Program-made: the position numbers and the translations under genes
Notes under the pieces: model-generated
What the model saw: only the letters and a program-made list of their open reading frames with translations
What the model was told of the DNA's origin: nothing
Databases searched by the model: none
Shown: in pieces, positions 44,837-53,514 of the stretch
How positions within the stretch are numbered: position 1 is the first letter of the stretch
Layout: the number at the start of each line of letters is the position of its first letter
Assembly: GCF_001507545.1 (NCBI RefSeq)
Contig: NZ_LQBP01000003.1
Span: 310,001-374,000, forward strand
Direction of reading: 5' to 3'
Length of the DNA stretch: 64,000 nt
From: Ruegeria profundi
GTDB lineage: Bacteria; Pseudomonadota; Alphaproteobacteria; Rhodobacterales; Rhodobacteraceae

Positions 44837-45509
44837 CAGATATCATGTAACCGGCGCCCCGGACGGTTTCGATCATCGGCGGCTCGCCACCTTCGTCCAA
44901 CTGGCGGCGCAGCTTTGAGATATGAACATCGACAACATTCGTGTTTGGATCAAAGTGATAATCCCAAACACCCTCCAGCAACATGGTCCGCGACACCACG
45001 CGGTTTTTCCGGCGCAGGAAAAATTCCAGAATCTGGAATTCGCGCGGGGTCAGGGTAATCTCGCGCCCGTTGCGGGTGACCTTGCGGGTCAGCAAATCCA
45101 TTTCAAGGTCACGGCAGGTCAGCGTCGGGCTTTCCTCGGCCTCTTGCGGACGGCGCAGCAGTGCTTCGATCCGGGCGTGAAGTTCTTGGAAAGAGAACGG
45201 CTTGACCAGATAGTCATCCGCCCCGGCGCGCAGCCCTTTGACGCGTTCGTCAACTGCGCTCATTGCTGTCAGCATCAAAACCGGCGTTTTCACACCTGCC
45301 GCGCGCATGGATTTGATCAGGGACAATCCGTCCAAGCCCGGCAGCATCCGATCCAGCACAACGGCGTCAAATCCGCCGTCAGTGGCATGGTACAACCCCT
45401 CACGGCCATCTTCGGCGGCTTCGACGATGTAACCTTCCTCACCAAAGCCCTTGGCGATGAACTCACGGGTGTCTTCGTCATCTTCGACGATCAGCAGGCG
45501 GCGGCTCAT
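44829..45509 (-). CDS. OmpR-family response regulator
   Basis: The 226-residue protein has a receiver domain (acidic pair VEDDED near 8-13, phosphorylation site Asp53 in VVLDRMLPG, conserved Thr in LMLTAM, Lys in YLVKPF). It also has a winged-helix domain with LTPREFQILEFFLRRKNRVV and VVDVHISKLRRQLDEGG. It lies between degP and its kinase gene, with the kinase start overlapping its end. The unit probably regulates degP and other envelope genes in response to periplasmic damage, a Cpx-like arrangement; the actual targets are unknown. Confidence 0.94.
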   Translation of the reverse strand: MSRRLLIVEDDEDTREFIAKGFGEEGYIVEAAEDGREGLYHATDGGFDAVVLDRMLPGLDGLSLIKSMRAAGVKTPVLMLTAMSAVDERVKGLRAGADDYLVKPFSFQELHARIEALLRRPQEAEESPTLTCRDLEMDLLTRKVTRNGREITLTPREFQILEFFLRRKNRVVSRTMLLEGVWDYHFDPNTNVVDVHISKLRRQLDEGGEPPMIETVRGAGYMISDG

Positions 45510-45581
45510 GATCCGAGTTCCTTTCTACCCAGATTTAAACACAAAATATCGGGTAAAGCACTTGGTTTTAGGGGCGTTACG

Positions 45582-45609
45582 TGCCGGGTGCGTCGTTGCG
45601 CACCCGGCA
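45582..45609 (-). other. Perfect hairpin between degP and the response regulator gene
   Basis: TGCCGGGTGCG (45582-45592) and CGCACCCGGCA (45599-45609) form an 11-bp stem with a 6-base loop. There is no T run on either side, so it is more likely an mRNA 3'-end stabiliser or a partial attenuator between degP and the regulator than a full terminator. Confidence 0.6.
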
Positions 45610-45693
45610 GTCCCGGCAGTTTGCGGACAAATCAAACCACCGGGGAGGCGCCCGCCAATATCTCCCCGTCATGTGGCGCGCGCTTGTCTCAGA

Positions 45694-47130
45694 TCAGGCG
45701 ATTTCCACCGCGACGAAGATCTGGTTTCCGCCGCGATTGATCAGAACAAGTGCGGGATCGGTTTTTTCGCTGTCCAGTGCGGCTTTAAACGCGTCCGGAG
45801 TTGCGGTTTCTTTACCGCCCAGCTTAACGATCACATCGCCCCGCTGCAGACCGGCTTTGGCCGCCGGGCTGTCGGGTGTTAGGTCAGTGACGACCACACC
45901 GTCGACATTCTCCCCCACACCCATTTCGGCACGATTGCTGTCGGTCAGCGGAGCGACGGTGACACCCAGCGTGGTGCCCGAGATGCCTTCGTCCACAGGC
46001 TTGTCGACCTGGGCCGAGGCGCTTTGATGTTGGCCGATGGTCAGCTGAACCTGTTGTTCCTTACCATTGCGCAAAACAGTTAATACACTGTCAGTGCCGA
46101 CCTTAGTGGTACCAACAAGAAGCGGCAGATCGCTGCTGGAGTCGACCGGCTCATCGTTGAAAGTCAGAATGACATCGCCTTGTTGCAGCACGCCCTCGGC
46201 TGGGCTGCCGTCGACAACGTCCGATACCAGCGCACCGGTGTAGCTGTCGATGCCCAGTGCCGCCGCAAGGTCCGGGCTGACGTTCTGGATCGAGACACCC
46301 AGCCAGCCACGGCTGACCTGGCCGTCATCGCGCAGGTCAGCAGCGATGTGCTCCACGATGTTTGAGGTCACGGCAAAGCCAAGGCCCACCGACCCGCCTG
46401 TGGGCGAGTAGATGGCCGAGTTCACGCCGACCACTTCGCCGTCCATGTTGAACAGCGGCCCTCCTGAGTTGCCCTTGTTGATCGCCGCATCGGTCTGGAT
46501 GAATTCAGCATATGGCCCGTCCGAGATGTTCCGCCCTTTGGCCGAAACGATTCCGGTAGTCACGGTCGCGTGGAGGCCGAACGGATTGCCGATTGCCACA
46601 ACGTCCTCGCCGACGCGGATCACGTCGCTATCGCCCATCTCAACGGCTTGCAAAGCTTCGTCGGCGTCGATCTTCAGAACGGCAATATCGGTCAGCGGGT
46701 CGGTTCCGATGATCTCGGCTTGGTAGCTGCGGTCATCTGACAGGCGAACCGTCACAGACGCGGCGTTTTCCACAACATGATGGTTGGTCACGATGTATCC
46801 GGCCTCATCCAGAACAAAACCCGACCCAAGACCCTGTGCCGGTCCGCGCTGCGGCGCGTTGAACCCTTCCGGCAGGCCGAAGCGTTCAAAAAACTCTCCG
46901 AACGGGTGTTGATCAAAGTCGAACTGACGACCCTGAGCGGGAACCGGAGCTGCGCCTTGTTCGGCGATCACGGTAACAACCGACGGTGATACGGCCTCAA
47001 CCAGATCAGCCACTGCTTCGTCGGCCAGAGAGGGCAGGGCGGTGGTCGCCAGCATGGCCGCGCCCAGTGTTCCGGCACCAACCCAACCGGCTGTCCCGGG
47101 CAAAAGTAGAGAGGATTTGCGAATGCTCAT
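45694..47130 (-). CDS. degP: DegP/HtrA-type periplasmic serine protease (Do family)
   Basis: The 478-residue protein has a signal peptide, a trypsin-like domain and two PDZ domains. The catalytic triad is visible: His in GYIVTNHHVVENA, Asp in DPLTDIAVLKID and Ser in KGNSGGPLFNMDG. PDZ1 holds RGWLGVSIQNVSPDLA and PDZ2 the AGLQRGDVIVKLGGKE stretch. It degrades or refolds damaged envelope proteins. The start MSIRKSS is chosen for its AGGAGA site at 5 bases. That site lies in the 3' arm of a long hairpin in the mRNA leader, suggesting translational control. It leads the degP-regulator-kinase group. Confidence 0.95.
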   Translation of the reverse strand: MSIRKSSLLLPGTAGWVGAGTLGAAMLATTALPSLADEAVADLVEAVSPSVVTVIAEQGAAPVPAQGRQFDFDQHPFGEFFERFGLPEGFNAPQRGPAQGLGSGFVLDEAGYIVTNHHVVENAASVTVRLSDDRSYQAEIIGTDPLTDIAVLKIDADEALQAVEMGDSDVIRVGEDVVAIGNPFGLHATVTTGIVSAKGRNISDGPYAEFIQTDAAINKGNSGGPLFNMDGEVVGVNSAIYSPTGGSVGLGFAVTSNIVEHIAADLRDDGQVSRGWLGVSIQNVSPDLAAALGIDSYTGALVSDVVDGSPAEGVLQQGDVILTFNDEPVDSSSDLPLLVGTTKVGTDSVLTVLRNGKEQQVQLTIGQHQSASAQVDKPVDEGISGTTLGVTVAPLTDSNRAEMGVGENVDGVVVTDLTPDSPAAKAGLQRGDVIVKLGGKETATPDAFKAALDSEKTDPALVLINRGGNQIFVAVEIA

Positions 47131-47134
47131 TTTT

Positions 47135-47182
47135 ATCTCCTGTTTGTGCACGCGGTCGTTGCCGCGTGTTCAAGCAGGAGAT
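47135..47182 (-). promoter_or_regulatory. degP leader hairpin burying the ribosome-binding site (RNA thermometer candidate)
   Basis: On the mRNA, AUCUCCUG pairs with CAGGAGAU (8 bp), enclosing UUG/CAA (3 bp) and CACGCGG/CCGCGUG (7 bp) around a CAACGA loop. The parts are separated only by a 1x1 and a 2x2 mismatch. The 3' arm contains the AGGAGA ribosome-binding site and ends 4 bases before the AUG. The hairpin has no T run, so termination is unlikely. Confidence 0.65.
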
Positions 47183-47849
47183 GCGCGTTTAATCTGTGTG
47201 TTTTCTGTTTGAACTGTTAAAAATTCTTAATTTTGCCACAAACGTCTGTCCGCAGTTCGCGGTTTCAGGGGAGAAATCGGAGGATTTGTGCGAATCAACC
47301 CAGACGAATCGGTGGATTGTTGCCGGTTTAGGTGACAAAGAGCAAAAAGGGTTGAATTGAATGAAATTTGTTAACAAATCCGCTGCCCATAATTTCGGCT
47401 TAAAGAAGATCATCTTTGAGTTGTAGTAATGCTCACGCAACGAAGATATGAGCGAAAACAAATCATGCCAAAGACAGCAGATTGCCAAATAAGCATGTGC
47501 CTATTGGGTGAAATTAGATTCGAGCGACGGATTGCAACTCGCCTTTAGGTGGATCGATGCCTTAGGGATGTTGCGGAAAAACCATTCTGAGACTGACAAA
47601 ATCCACCGCTCCTTCCAATTTTACATTGTTTGATCCGGTCGGATCGGTGACGATGGATTTGCCCAAGCGAGGGGGAGCCGACGGCACTAGGGGGTGTCGA
47701 AGGCTTGTCACAGTCACTGGAAACGCTGAGCGGCATGTTAACGAGGGGGTCTTGTTTAGGTTCGGCGGCGGAACAGCCAAGGGTGTCTACTGACACGATT
47801 GGCCGCGTTTCCGGGATTGATGAAAAGTGGTAGTCCTGTTTTGGGTACC
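47183..47849. other. Gene-free region upstream of degP
   Basis: About 670 bases between degP and the mobA-like gene hold no gene I can support. Short minus-strand frames at 47189-47488 and 47545-47796 have no family likeness or ribosome-binding site. The part nearest degP is AT-rich (about 47195-47260) and should contain its promoter. The rest has no visible repeat or RNA gene; a decayed gene or a small RNA cannot be excluded. Confidence 0.4.
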
Positions 47850-47873
47850 GGCCCGGTCGTTATCGACCGGGCC
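47850..47873 (-). terminator. Hairpin just after the mobA-like gene
   Basis: GGCCCGGTCG and CGACCGGGCC form a perfect 10-bp stem with a TTAT loop, starting 4 bases after the gene's end. The T run is missing (CCAAAACAG follows on the minus strand), so this is a terminator or 3'-end stabiliser of moderate certainty. Confidence 0.55.
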
Positions 47874-47876
47874 GCG

Positions 47877-48482
47877 TTACGTTTTGGGGCCACGTTTTGC
47901 GCGCCACTTTGCCCAGTCTTCAGGCGTATCCAGATCAAGCAGAGCGTTTTGATCAGGCAGGGTTTGCAAGTGCAGTTTGTCAGCCTGCGCGCGCACGATG
48001 GATTGCGCACCGTCATCCCCTGTTAACTCACCAAGTTGGTCAAAAAGGCGGCGGTCGAAAACCACAGGATGACCCGGTTTGCCGTCGGCTGTTGCCCCGC
48101 GCCATATCAGCTTTTCAGGGTGGGTCCTCACGGACGCAAGCACGGCGTTCAAATCATCGGTCGTAATCACAGGCAAGTCCGCCAGCAACACCATGACCGC
48201 GGGCGCGTCAGGCGGTACTTGCGCCAATGCACCGCGCAGGCTGGCATTCATGCCTTCACTTGCATCCGCAATTTCAACTTTGCGTAACGCCAGCCCGTCC
48301 AATACCTCATACCGGGGATGCGGAGCAGGGGGCAGGGCAACGATCACAGGTGCCGCGTCCCGCGCAATCATTGCTGTGCGGCGCAATAAGGGTTGGCCTT
48401 CGACGGTCTGCAGCAGCTTGTCCTGACCACCCATGCGGCTGGATTGGCCGGCTGCGAGCAGAATGATGGGTATATTAGCCAT
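47877..48482 (-). CDS. MobA-like NTP transferase (MocA-type)
   Basis: The 201-residue protein begins with the nucleotidyltransferase motif IILLAAGQSSRMGGQDKLL and continues with LLADLPVITTDDL, the metal-binding acidic motif, and GHPVVFDRRLFDQL. This pattern fits molybdenum-cofactor cytidylyl/guanylyltransferases (MocA/MobA). The start MANIPI is an internal ATG with GGTGG upstream; the longer frame overlaps the preceding flavoprotein. It follows that flavoprotein by 31 bases. No molybdoenzyme is adjacent, so the substrate is uncertain. Confidence 0.85.
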   Translation of the reverse strand: MANIPIILLAAGQSSRMGGQDKLLQTVEGQPLLRRTAMIARDAAPVIVALPPAPHPRYEVLDGLALRKVEIADASEGMNASLRGALAQVPPDAPAVMVLLADLPVITTDDLNAVLASVRTHPEKLIWRGATADGKPGHPVVFDRRLFDQLGELTGDDGAQSIVRAQADKLHLQTLPDQNALLDLDTPEDWAKWRAKRGPKT

Positions 48483-48513
48483 TAAACCACCATGCCGCCA
48501 CAACCGGTCCGTG

Positions 48514-50931
48514 TCATCCCCGCATCCGCGCGCCGTCCGCATCAAAGAGAGGCTCCGAAATCACCCGAGCCTTACGCATTTGACCAAGGATCTCGATTTC
48601 AACCTCCAACCCGTCGGTTACCCGATCCACCGGCAGAAATCCAAGGGCAACTGACTTCTCGGCATAATGCGAATACCCGCCCGATGTGCAGAAGCCGACA
48701 ACCACGCCATCCAGCCAAATCGGTTCGTACGCGTTGACATCGGCATCGTTGGCGTCGACTTCAAAGGCCACAAGTTTGCGTGTGGGACCTTGCGCTCGAT
48801 CCTTTTCGGCTGCGGAACGGCCGATGAAGTCAGTATTTTTCGAGAAGGAGATAAAACGGTCCAGACCCGTTTCGGCGGCAGTATAGTCGGGCGAGAATTC
48901 TTGCATCCACGATCCAAAGAACTTATCCAGACGCAGGCTCATCATCGCGCGCATGCCGAAAGGCACCATGCCATGCGATTGGCCGGCTTGCCACAATGTC
49001 CACCAGAGCTGCCTTTGGGCCATCGGATCGCAGTAAATCTCATACCCCAGATCGCCTGTATAACTGACACGCTGCACGATACAGTCCGTCATGCCGACCG
49101 TCATGCGCCGCACGTCCAGAAACCGCAGGTCCGAGATGTCATCTCGGGTGCAGGCCGACAGAGCCTGTGCCGCGTTCGGGCCTGCGATCTGAAAACCGTT
49201 CAACCTGTCGCTGATATTTTCGACATGCACGCCGTTTTCCTGATGCTGCAGGAACCAACGCATGTGAAAGGCTTGGCTACCGTACGAGGCTGTCAGATGG
49301 AATTCACCTTCCTTCAGGCAGGAAACGGTGAAATCCCCGATCAGCTTGCCCTTTGCCGACAACATAGGGGTCAGTGATACCCGGCCCGGTTTTGGAATGC
49401 GCCCAGCCATGATCCGGTCCAGCCAGTCACGCGCCGAGTGTCCCGTTATGCGGTACTTGCCGAAATTGTGGACTTCGTTGATGCCAACAGCGCTACGAAC
49501 TGCACGCACTTCGCGCCCTGTTGCGTCAAACGCGTCCGAGCGGCGGAACGACGGCGTCTCATAGCTTGGCTCGTCGCCTTGGGCAAAATAATTGGGAACC
49601 TCCAACCCGTATTGCTGACCCCAGACCGCACCCAGATCGCTGAAGATGTCGTACATCGGGGTCGTGCGGTTGGGCCGTGCGGCGGGCAGTTCTTCGTTCG
49701 GGTAGGCGACACTGAACCGTTTCTGATAGTTCTCGATCACCTTCGGGCGGGTATAGCCCGGGCTGATCCAGTCGCCGAACCTTGCGACGTCCATGGCAAA
49801 AACATCGCGTTCGGGTTCGCCCTCGATCATCCATTGCGCCAGGGTCAGACCAACACCGCCGCCTTGGCTGAAACCGGCCATCACGCCGCAGGCCGACCAA
49901 TAGTTCCGCACCCCTGGCACTGGCCCGACCAGCGGATTCCCGTCCGGCGCAAAGGTGAACGGCCCGTGGATCACCGACTTTACCCCGGCTTCGGCGAGGA
50001 CAGGGAAGCGTTTGTACGCAAACTCGATACTGTCGGTGATCTTGTCATAGTCGTCAGGCAGCAGTTCATGGCCGAACTCCCACGGTGTGCCGTCGACCGC
50101 CCATGGCTTGCAGGGTTGCTCGTAAAAACCGATGCAAAGACCGCGCCCTTCCTGCCGGAGATAGCTTTCGCCAGCCGGGTCCATGACATGCGGATGCTCG
50201 CCGCCTGCGTCGATGATCGCTTCGATCTGAGGGATCGAATCCGTCACCAGATACTGATGCTCCATCGGGTGCAGCGGGAAGTAGATGCCTGCCATCGCTC
50301 CAACCTCGCGAGCCCAAAGGCCGCCTGCGTTTACCACGTGCTCCGCGTGAATGGTGCCTTTGTCCGTGACAACGTCCCACGTGCCATCGGGGCGCTGATT
50401 GGTTTCGCGAACCATGCAATGTGTTTCGATCGTAGCGCCGCCCATCCGAGCAGCCTTGGCATAGGCGTGCGTTGTGCCCGATGGGTCAAGGTGCCCGTCC
50501 AACGGATCGTAAAGCGCGCCGATGATCCCGTCGGTATTGGTGATGGGCGCGATTTTCTTGATCTCTTCCGGTCCGACGATTTCGGTTTCCAACCCCATGA
50601 ACCGATGTTTGGCGCGTTCAGCCAGCAGCATGTCGAACCGGTCCTGATTGTCGGCCAGCGTCACACCGCCGACATGGTGCAGGCCACAGGACATGCCAGT
50701 GATTTCCTCAAGCTCTTTGTACAACCGGATCGTATAGCCTTGCAGCGCCGCCATGTTCGTGTCGCCGTTCAAGGTATGAAACCCGCCCGCCGCATGCCAG
50801 GTCGAGCCGCTGGTCAACTCCGAACGCTCAAGCAGCATGACGTCTGACCAGCCAAGTTTGGTCAGATGGTACAGTACGGAACAGCCGACGACGCCGCCGC
50901 CAATTACCGCCACGCGGGTTTCGAGTTTCAT
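48514..50931 (-). CDS. Dimethylglycine/sarcosine dehydrogenase-like flavoprotein with GcvT domain
   Basis: The 805-residue protein has an N-terminal FAD domain (VAVIGGGVVGCSVLYHL, residues 8-24) with SGSTWHAAGG, whose His46 is the usual covalent FAD attachment site. A C-terminal aminomethyltransferase (GcvT) region contains GRVSLTPMLSAKGKLIGDFT and the later DLGYEIYCDP. Such enzymes oxidatively demethylate dimethylglycine, sarcosine or related N-methyl compounds, passing the one-carbon unit to tetrahydrofolate. They are common in marine Rhodobacteraceae that use glycine betaine. The start MKLETR follows GAGGC. Several similar proteins occur per genome, so the exact substrate is open. Confidence 0.88.
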   Translation of the reverse strand: MKLETRVAVIGGGVVGCSVLYHLTKLGWSDVMLLERSELTSGSTWHAAGGFHTLNGDTNMAALQGYTIRLYKELEEITGMSCGLHHVGGVTLADNQDRFDMLLAERAKHRFMGLETEIVGPEEIKKIAPITNTDGIIGALYDPLDGHLDPSGTTHAYAKAARMGGATIETHCMVRETNQRPDGTWDVVTDKGTIHAEHVVNAGGLWAREVGAMAGIYFPLHPMEHQYLVTDSIPQIEAIIDAGGEHPHVMDPAGESYLRQEGRGLCIGFYEQPCKPWAVDGTPWEFGHELLPDDYDKITDSIEFAYKRFPVLAEAGVKSVIHGPFTFAPDGNPLVGPVPGVRNYWSACGVMAGFSQGGGVGLTLAQWMIEGEPERDVFAMDVARFGDWISPGYTRPKVIENYQKRFSVAYPNEELPAARPNRTTPMYDIFSDLGAVWGQQYGLEVPNYFAQGDEPSYETPSFRRSDAFDATGREVRAVRSAVGINEVHNFGKYRITGHSARDWLDRIMAGRIPKPGRVSLTPMLSAKGKLIGDFTVSCLKEGEFHLTASYGSQAFHMRWFLQHQENGVHVENISDRLNGFQIAGPNAAQALSACTRDDISDLRFLDVRRMTVGMTDCIVQRVSYTGDLGYEIYCDPMAQRQLWWTLWQAGQSHGMVPFGMRAMMSLRLDKFFGSWMQEFSPDYTAAETGLDRFISFSKNTDFIGRSAAEKDRAQGPTRKLVAFEVDANDADVNAYEPIWLDGVVVGFCTSGGYSHYAEKSVALGFLPVDRVTDGLEVEIEILGQMRKARVISEPLFDADGARMRG

Positions 50932-51187
50932 GAAAGCCTCCGTCAGTATTTCGGCCAGTCTGATCAGCACGGTCCTTGGCGCAACGCCGAATGCGACAGA
51001 TCGTGTCGTTTCAGAAGTCTGTGTCAGGCAGAATGCAACACGGTTAGGTGACGGACCGGCTAGGGTTCGGTTTTAACCGACCCGTGCACTTGGAACTGCG
51101 GGAGAACTTGATCTTTCGCCGAACACTTGCCCTGCGCAACAAGATAGTTTCCCCAAAAAGGGGCCAGTTTGTTTTCCAGAATTCGAC

Positions 51188-52495
51188 CTAAAGCGGCCTG
51201 ATCTTCAGTTCCGTCACCCGATTGCCATCCTTGGCGGTGACTTCGAACCGAAAGCCGTGGAACGAAAAGACCTGACCAATCACGGGGATCATCTGAGCCT
51301 CGTGAATGACAAGACCTGCAAGCGTGTTCGCCTCATCATCAGGCAGAGACCAGTCCATCGCTCGGTTCACATCTCGAATGGTCATCGCGCCCTCGATCAG
51401 GAACTGTCCATCTTCGGTACGGGTCACGGGGACGTCTTCCTCGATATCGAACTCATCGGCGATTTCACCAACGATTTCCTCAAGGATGTCTTCAAGCGTA
51501 ATCAGACCCCGTAACGAGCCATACTCGTCCACAACCAGCGCAAAATGGCTGTGCATCCGCAGGAATTCCCGCATCTGGTCGTCGAGAGTCGTGGTTTCTG
51601 GTACGAAATAAGGGTCATTCGCCACTTTTGAGATGTCGAACTCCTTCAGCCTGTTGGCATCGCCCTGATTTCCCCCAGCCTGTGCATACATGGCGCGGAA
51701 CAGATCCTTGGCGTGAACAACGCCAACGATGTTTTCAGGTTCATCGCGGAATACAGGCAGCCGGGTATGAGGGCTTTTCAGACATTGCTGCAAGATAGCC
51801 TCGGGCGCATCGTCCGCGTCGATCATCTCGATATTTGACCTGTGAAGCATGATCTCTTCCACTGCCCGGTCACCCAAGTCCAGCGCGCCGAGAATGCGGT
51901 CGCGGTCTTCTTTCTGAACCACGCCTTCGGAGTGGCCCAGTTGCAAAGCGCCTGCGATTTCCTCACGCACGGCAAGGATGTTGCTGTCAGGGTCGATCTG
52001 AACGCCGAAGAGGCGCAGAACCCCGCGCACCAAAAGGCGCACCGCCGCCACAATCGGCGAAAAGACCGTAACAACGACGCTGATGATCGGAGCCACCGCC
52101 GAAGCCGCTTTTTCCGAGTTTGTAATCGCATAGGTCTTGGGCAGAACCTCGGCAAAGATCAGAACCAGCAGGGTCATCACCAGCGTTGCCAGGGCAACGC
52201 CGCTTTCGCCGAAAAGCCGCGTAAACAGCGCAGTCGCCAGCGAGGCGGCGAGGATGTTTACCAGGTTATTGCCAAGCAGGACCGAACCGATCAGCCGCTC
52301 ATTATCGTCGGTGATTTCCAGCGCCTTTTGCGCTCCGCGAGACCCCTTGTCGGCCTGCGCCCGCAGCTTTCCGCGCGACGATGCGGTCAATGCCGTTTCA
52401 GAACCCGAGAAAAAGCCCGATAGGACGAGCAACAACAAAATGGCGCCTGTGGTTACCCAGAATGCGCCGTCGATCAAAGAAGAAGAGGGTTCCAT
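51188..52495 (-). CDS. HlyC/CorC (CNNM-like) family membrane protein
   Basis: The 435-residue protein has an N-terminal DUF21/CNNM membrane domain (LLLLVLSGFFSGSETALTAS near 18-37, GNNLVNILAASLATALFTRL near 75-94). A CBS pair (about 205-340, with VDEYGSLRGLITLEDILEE) and a C-terminal CorC_HlyC domain follow. Such proteins are implicated in magnesium and cobalt export or resistance. The CBS acidic segment probably senses Mg-ATP. It stands on the same strand as xerD, 63 bases downstream of it, with a GC hairpin between. Confidence 0.9.
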   Translation of the reverse strand: MEPSSSLIDGAFWVTTGAILLLLVLSGFFSGSETALTASSRGKLRAQADKGSRGAQKALEITDDNERLIGSVLLGNNLVNILAASLATALFTRLFGESGVALATLVMTLLVLIFAEVLPKTYAITNSEKAASAVAPIISVVVTVFSPIVAAVRLLVRGVLRLFGVQIDPDSNILAVREEIAGALQLGHSEGVVQKEDRDRILGALDLGDRAVEEIMLHRSNIEMIDADDAPEAILQQCLKSPHTRLPVFRDEPENIVGVVHAKDLFRAMYAQAGGNQGDANRLKEFDISKVANDPYFVPETTTLDDQMREFLRMHSHFALVVDEYGSLRGLITLEDILEEIVGEIADEFDIEEDVPVTRTEDGQFLIEGAMTIRDVNRAMDWSLPDDEANTLAGLVIHEAQMIPVIGQVFSFHGFRFEVTAKDGNRVTELKIRPL

Positions 52496-52530
52496 CGGTC
52501 CTTGGTTGTTGGTTTTTCTGCAATGGTTAT

Positions 52531-52568
52531 GGGGGCGCGACCCCTGCGGATCAAGGGGTTACCCCTTG
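52531..52568 (-). repeat. GC-rich hairpins at the end of xerD
   Basis: CAAGGGG-TTA-CCCCTTG (52552-52568) overlaps the xerD stop codon and is followed by a second GGGG...CCCC pair (52531-52544). Both resemble the short GC-rich hairpin elements scattered through Roseobacter intergenic regions. They may act as terminator or mRNA stabiliser; no T run is seen. Confidence 0.45.
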
Positions 52569-53512
52569 TCTTCGGAGTCTTTCGCCAGCGGGTGATGCTC
52601 TAACACCAGTTCAGCCAGTCGCTCGTCCAGGACATGGGTATAGATTTCTGTCGTCGCCACATCGGCATGGCCCAGCAGGGTTTGGATTGACCGCAGGTCT
52701 GCGCCATTGGCAAGCAGATGTGTGGCAAAGGCATGGCGCAGCGTATGCGGAGTGACCTTTTCTGGCGAGACCCCGCCCTGAACCGCCAATTCCTTGACCA
52801 AAAGAAAAAACATATGACGTGTAAGGTGGCCGGATTTCCCGCGTGAAGGGAACAGGAACTTAGACCGCTGACAACCGTCTGCGACCAGTTGATCTTCGTT
52901 TTCATCCCGCATCACTAGCCACGCCGCCAGCGCATCGCGGGCAGGGGGGGAGAGAGGTACCATCCGCTCCTTGCCGCCCTTGCCCAGCACCAGCAGCATA
53001 CGCGGATCGCCCCGTGCCGATGAGACCGGCAGTGAAACCAACTCGGTCACGCGCATACCGGTGGCGTATAGCACCTCCATCAGGCAGGTGTTGCGCACCC
53101 TGTCGGCCTTGGTGCGTCCGGTCTGGCGGGCGGCTTGCAGCAGGCGGTCAACCTCGGGCACGTCCAGCGTTTTGGGCAAGCGTTTCTTGCGCCCTGGACC
53201 CTTGATTTGAATGGCGGGGTTGGTGTCTCGCCAGCCTTCTTCGAACGCAAATCGGTAAATCTGTTTGATGGCCGACAACCGCCGCGCGCGGGTAGACTGC
53301 GCCAACCCTTGGGCGTCGCAGTCGATCAGATAAGCCTCGATCAGGTCGCGTTCAGCGTTGGAAAACCCGGCCTTTCGCGCCCCTAACCACGCCGCAAAAT
53401 CCTTGAGATCGCGACCATAGGCCAACAATGTGTTGTTGGCTGCGCCCAACTCTGCCGCTTGTGCCTGCAGAAAGGTGGAAATCCACGAGTCGGATGTGGA
53501 CGGGGACGCCAT
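52559..53512 (-). CDS. xerD: Tyrosine recombinase XerD
   Basis: The 317-residue integrase-type protein has the SAM-like N-terminal domain and a catalytic domain with R (GMRVTELVSLP), K (LGKGGKERMVPLS), H-x-x-R (TPHTLRHAFATHLLANG), H (LLGHADVATT) and Y (IYTHVLDERLAEL). It resolves chromosome dimers at dif with XerC, in which FtsK takes part. Its gene starts 3 bases after the stop of the unknown envelope gene. The ATG at 53512 is preferred over GTG at 53518. There are no att sites or cargo nearby, so a housekeeping Xer role is most likely. Confidence 0.93.
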   Translation of the reverse strand: MASPSTSDSWISTFLQAQAAELGAANNTLLAYGRDLKDFAAWLGARKAGFSNAERDLIEAYLIDCDAQGLAQSTRARRLSAIKQIYRFAFEEGWRDTNPAIQIKGPGRKKRLPKTLDVPEVDRLLQAARQTGRTKADRVRNTCLMEVLYATGMRVTELVSLPVSSARGDPRMLLVLGKGGKERMVPLSPPARDALAAWLVMRDENEDQLVADGCQRSKFLFPSRGKSGHLTRHMFFLLVKELAVQGGVSPEKVTPHTLRHAFATHLLANGADLRSIQTLLGHADVATTEIYTHVLDERLAELVLEHHPLAKDSEDKG

Positions 53513-53514
53513 CG

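Noticed and set aside
47189-47488. Minus-strand frame of 99 codons in the degP upstream region
   Set aside because: No ribosome-binding site or domain; composition is AT-biased and the frame overlaps the probable degP promoter.
49438-50847. Long plus-strand open frame (469 codons) opposite the demethylating flavoprotein gene
   Set aside because: It is antisense to a gene with clear FAD and GcvT motifs, has no family likeness, and long antisense frames are common in GC-rich codon usage.
50994-51080. CGACA-GATCG-TGTCG and TCGGTT-TT-AACCGA inverted repeats upstream of the demethylating flavoprotein
   Set aside because: Plausible operators, but short and without a linked regulator; chance occurrence cannot be excluded.
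51145-51170. CCCC-AAAAA-GGGG hairpin downstream of corC
   Set aside because: Only four GC pairs and no T run on the minus strand, so I do not call it a terminator.
52559-53512. XerD-type recombinase as the integrase of a mobile element
   Set aside because: Gene is coupled to conserved envelope genes, lacks att-like repeats or a tRNA neighbour, and matches housekeeping XerD in length and motifs.
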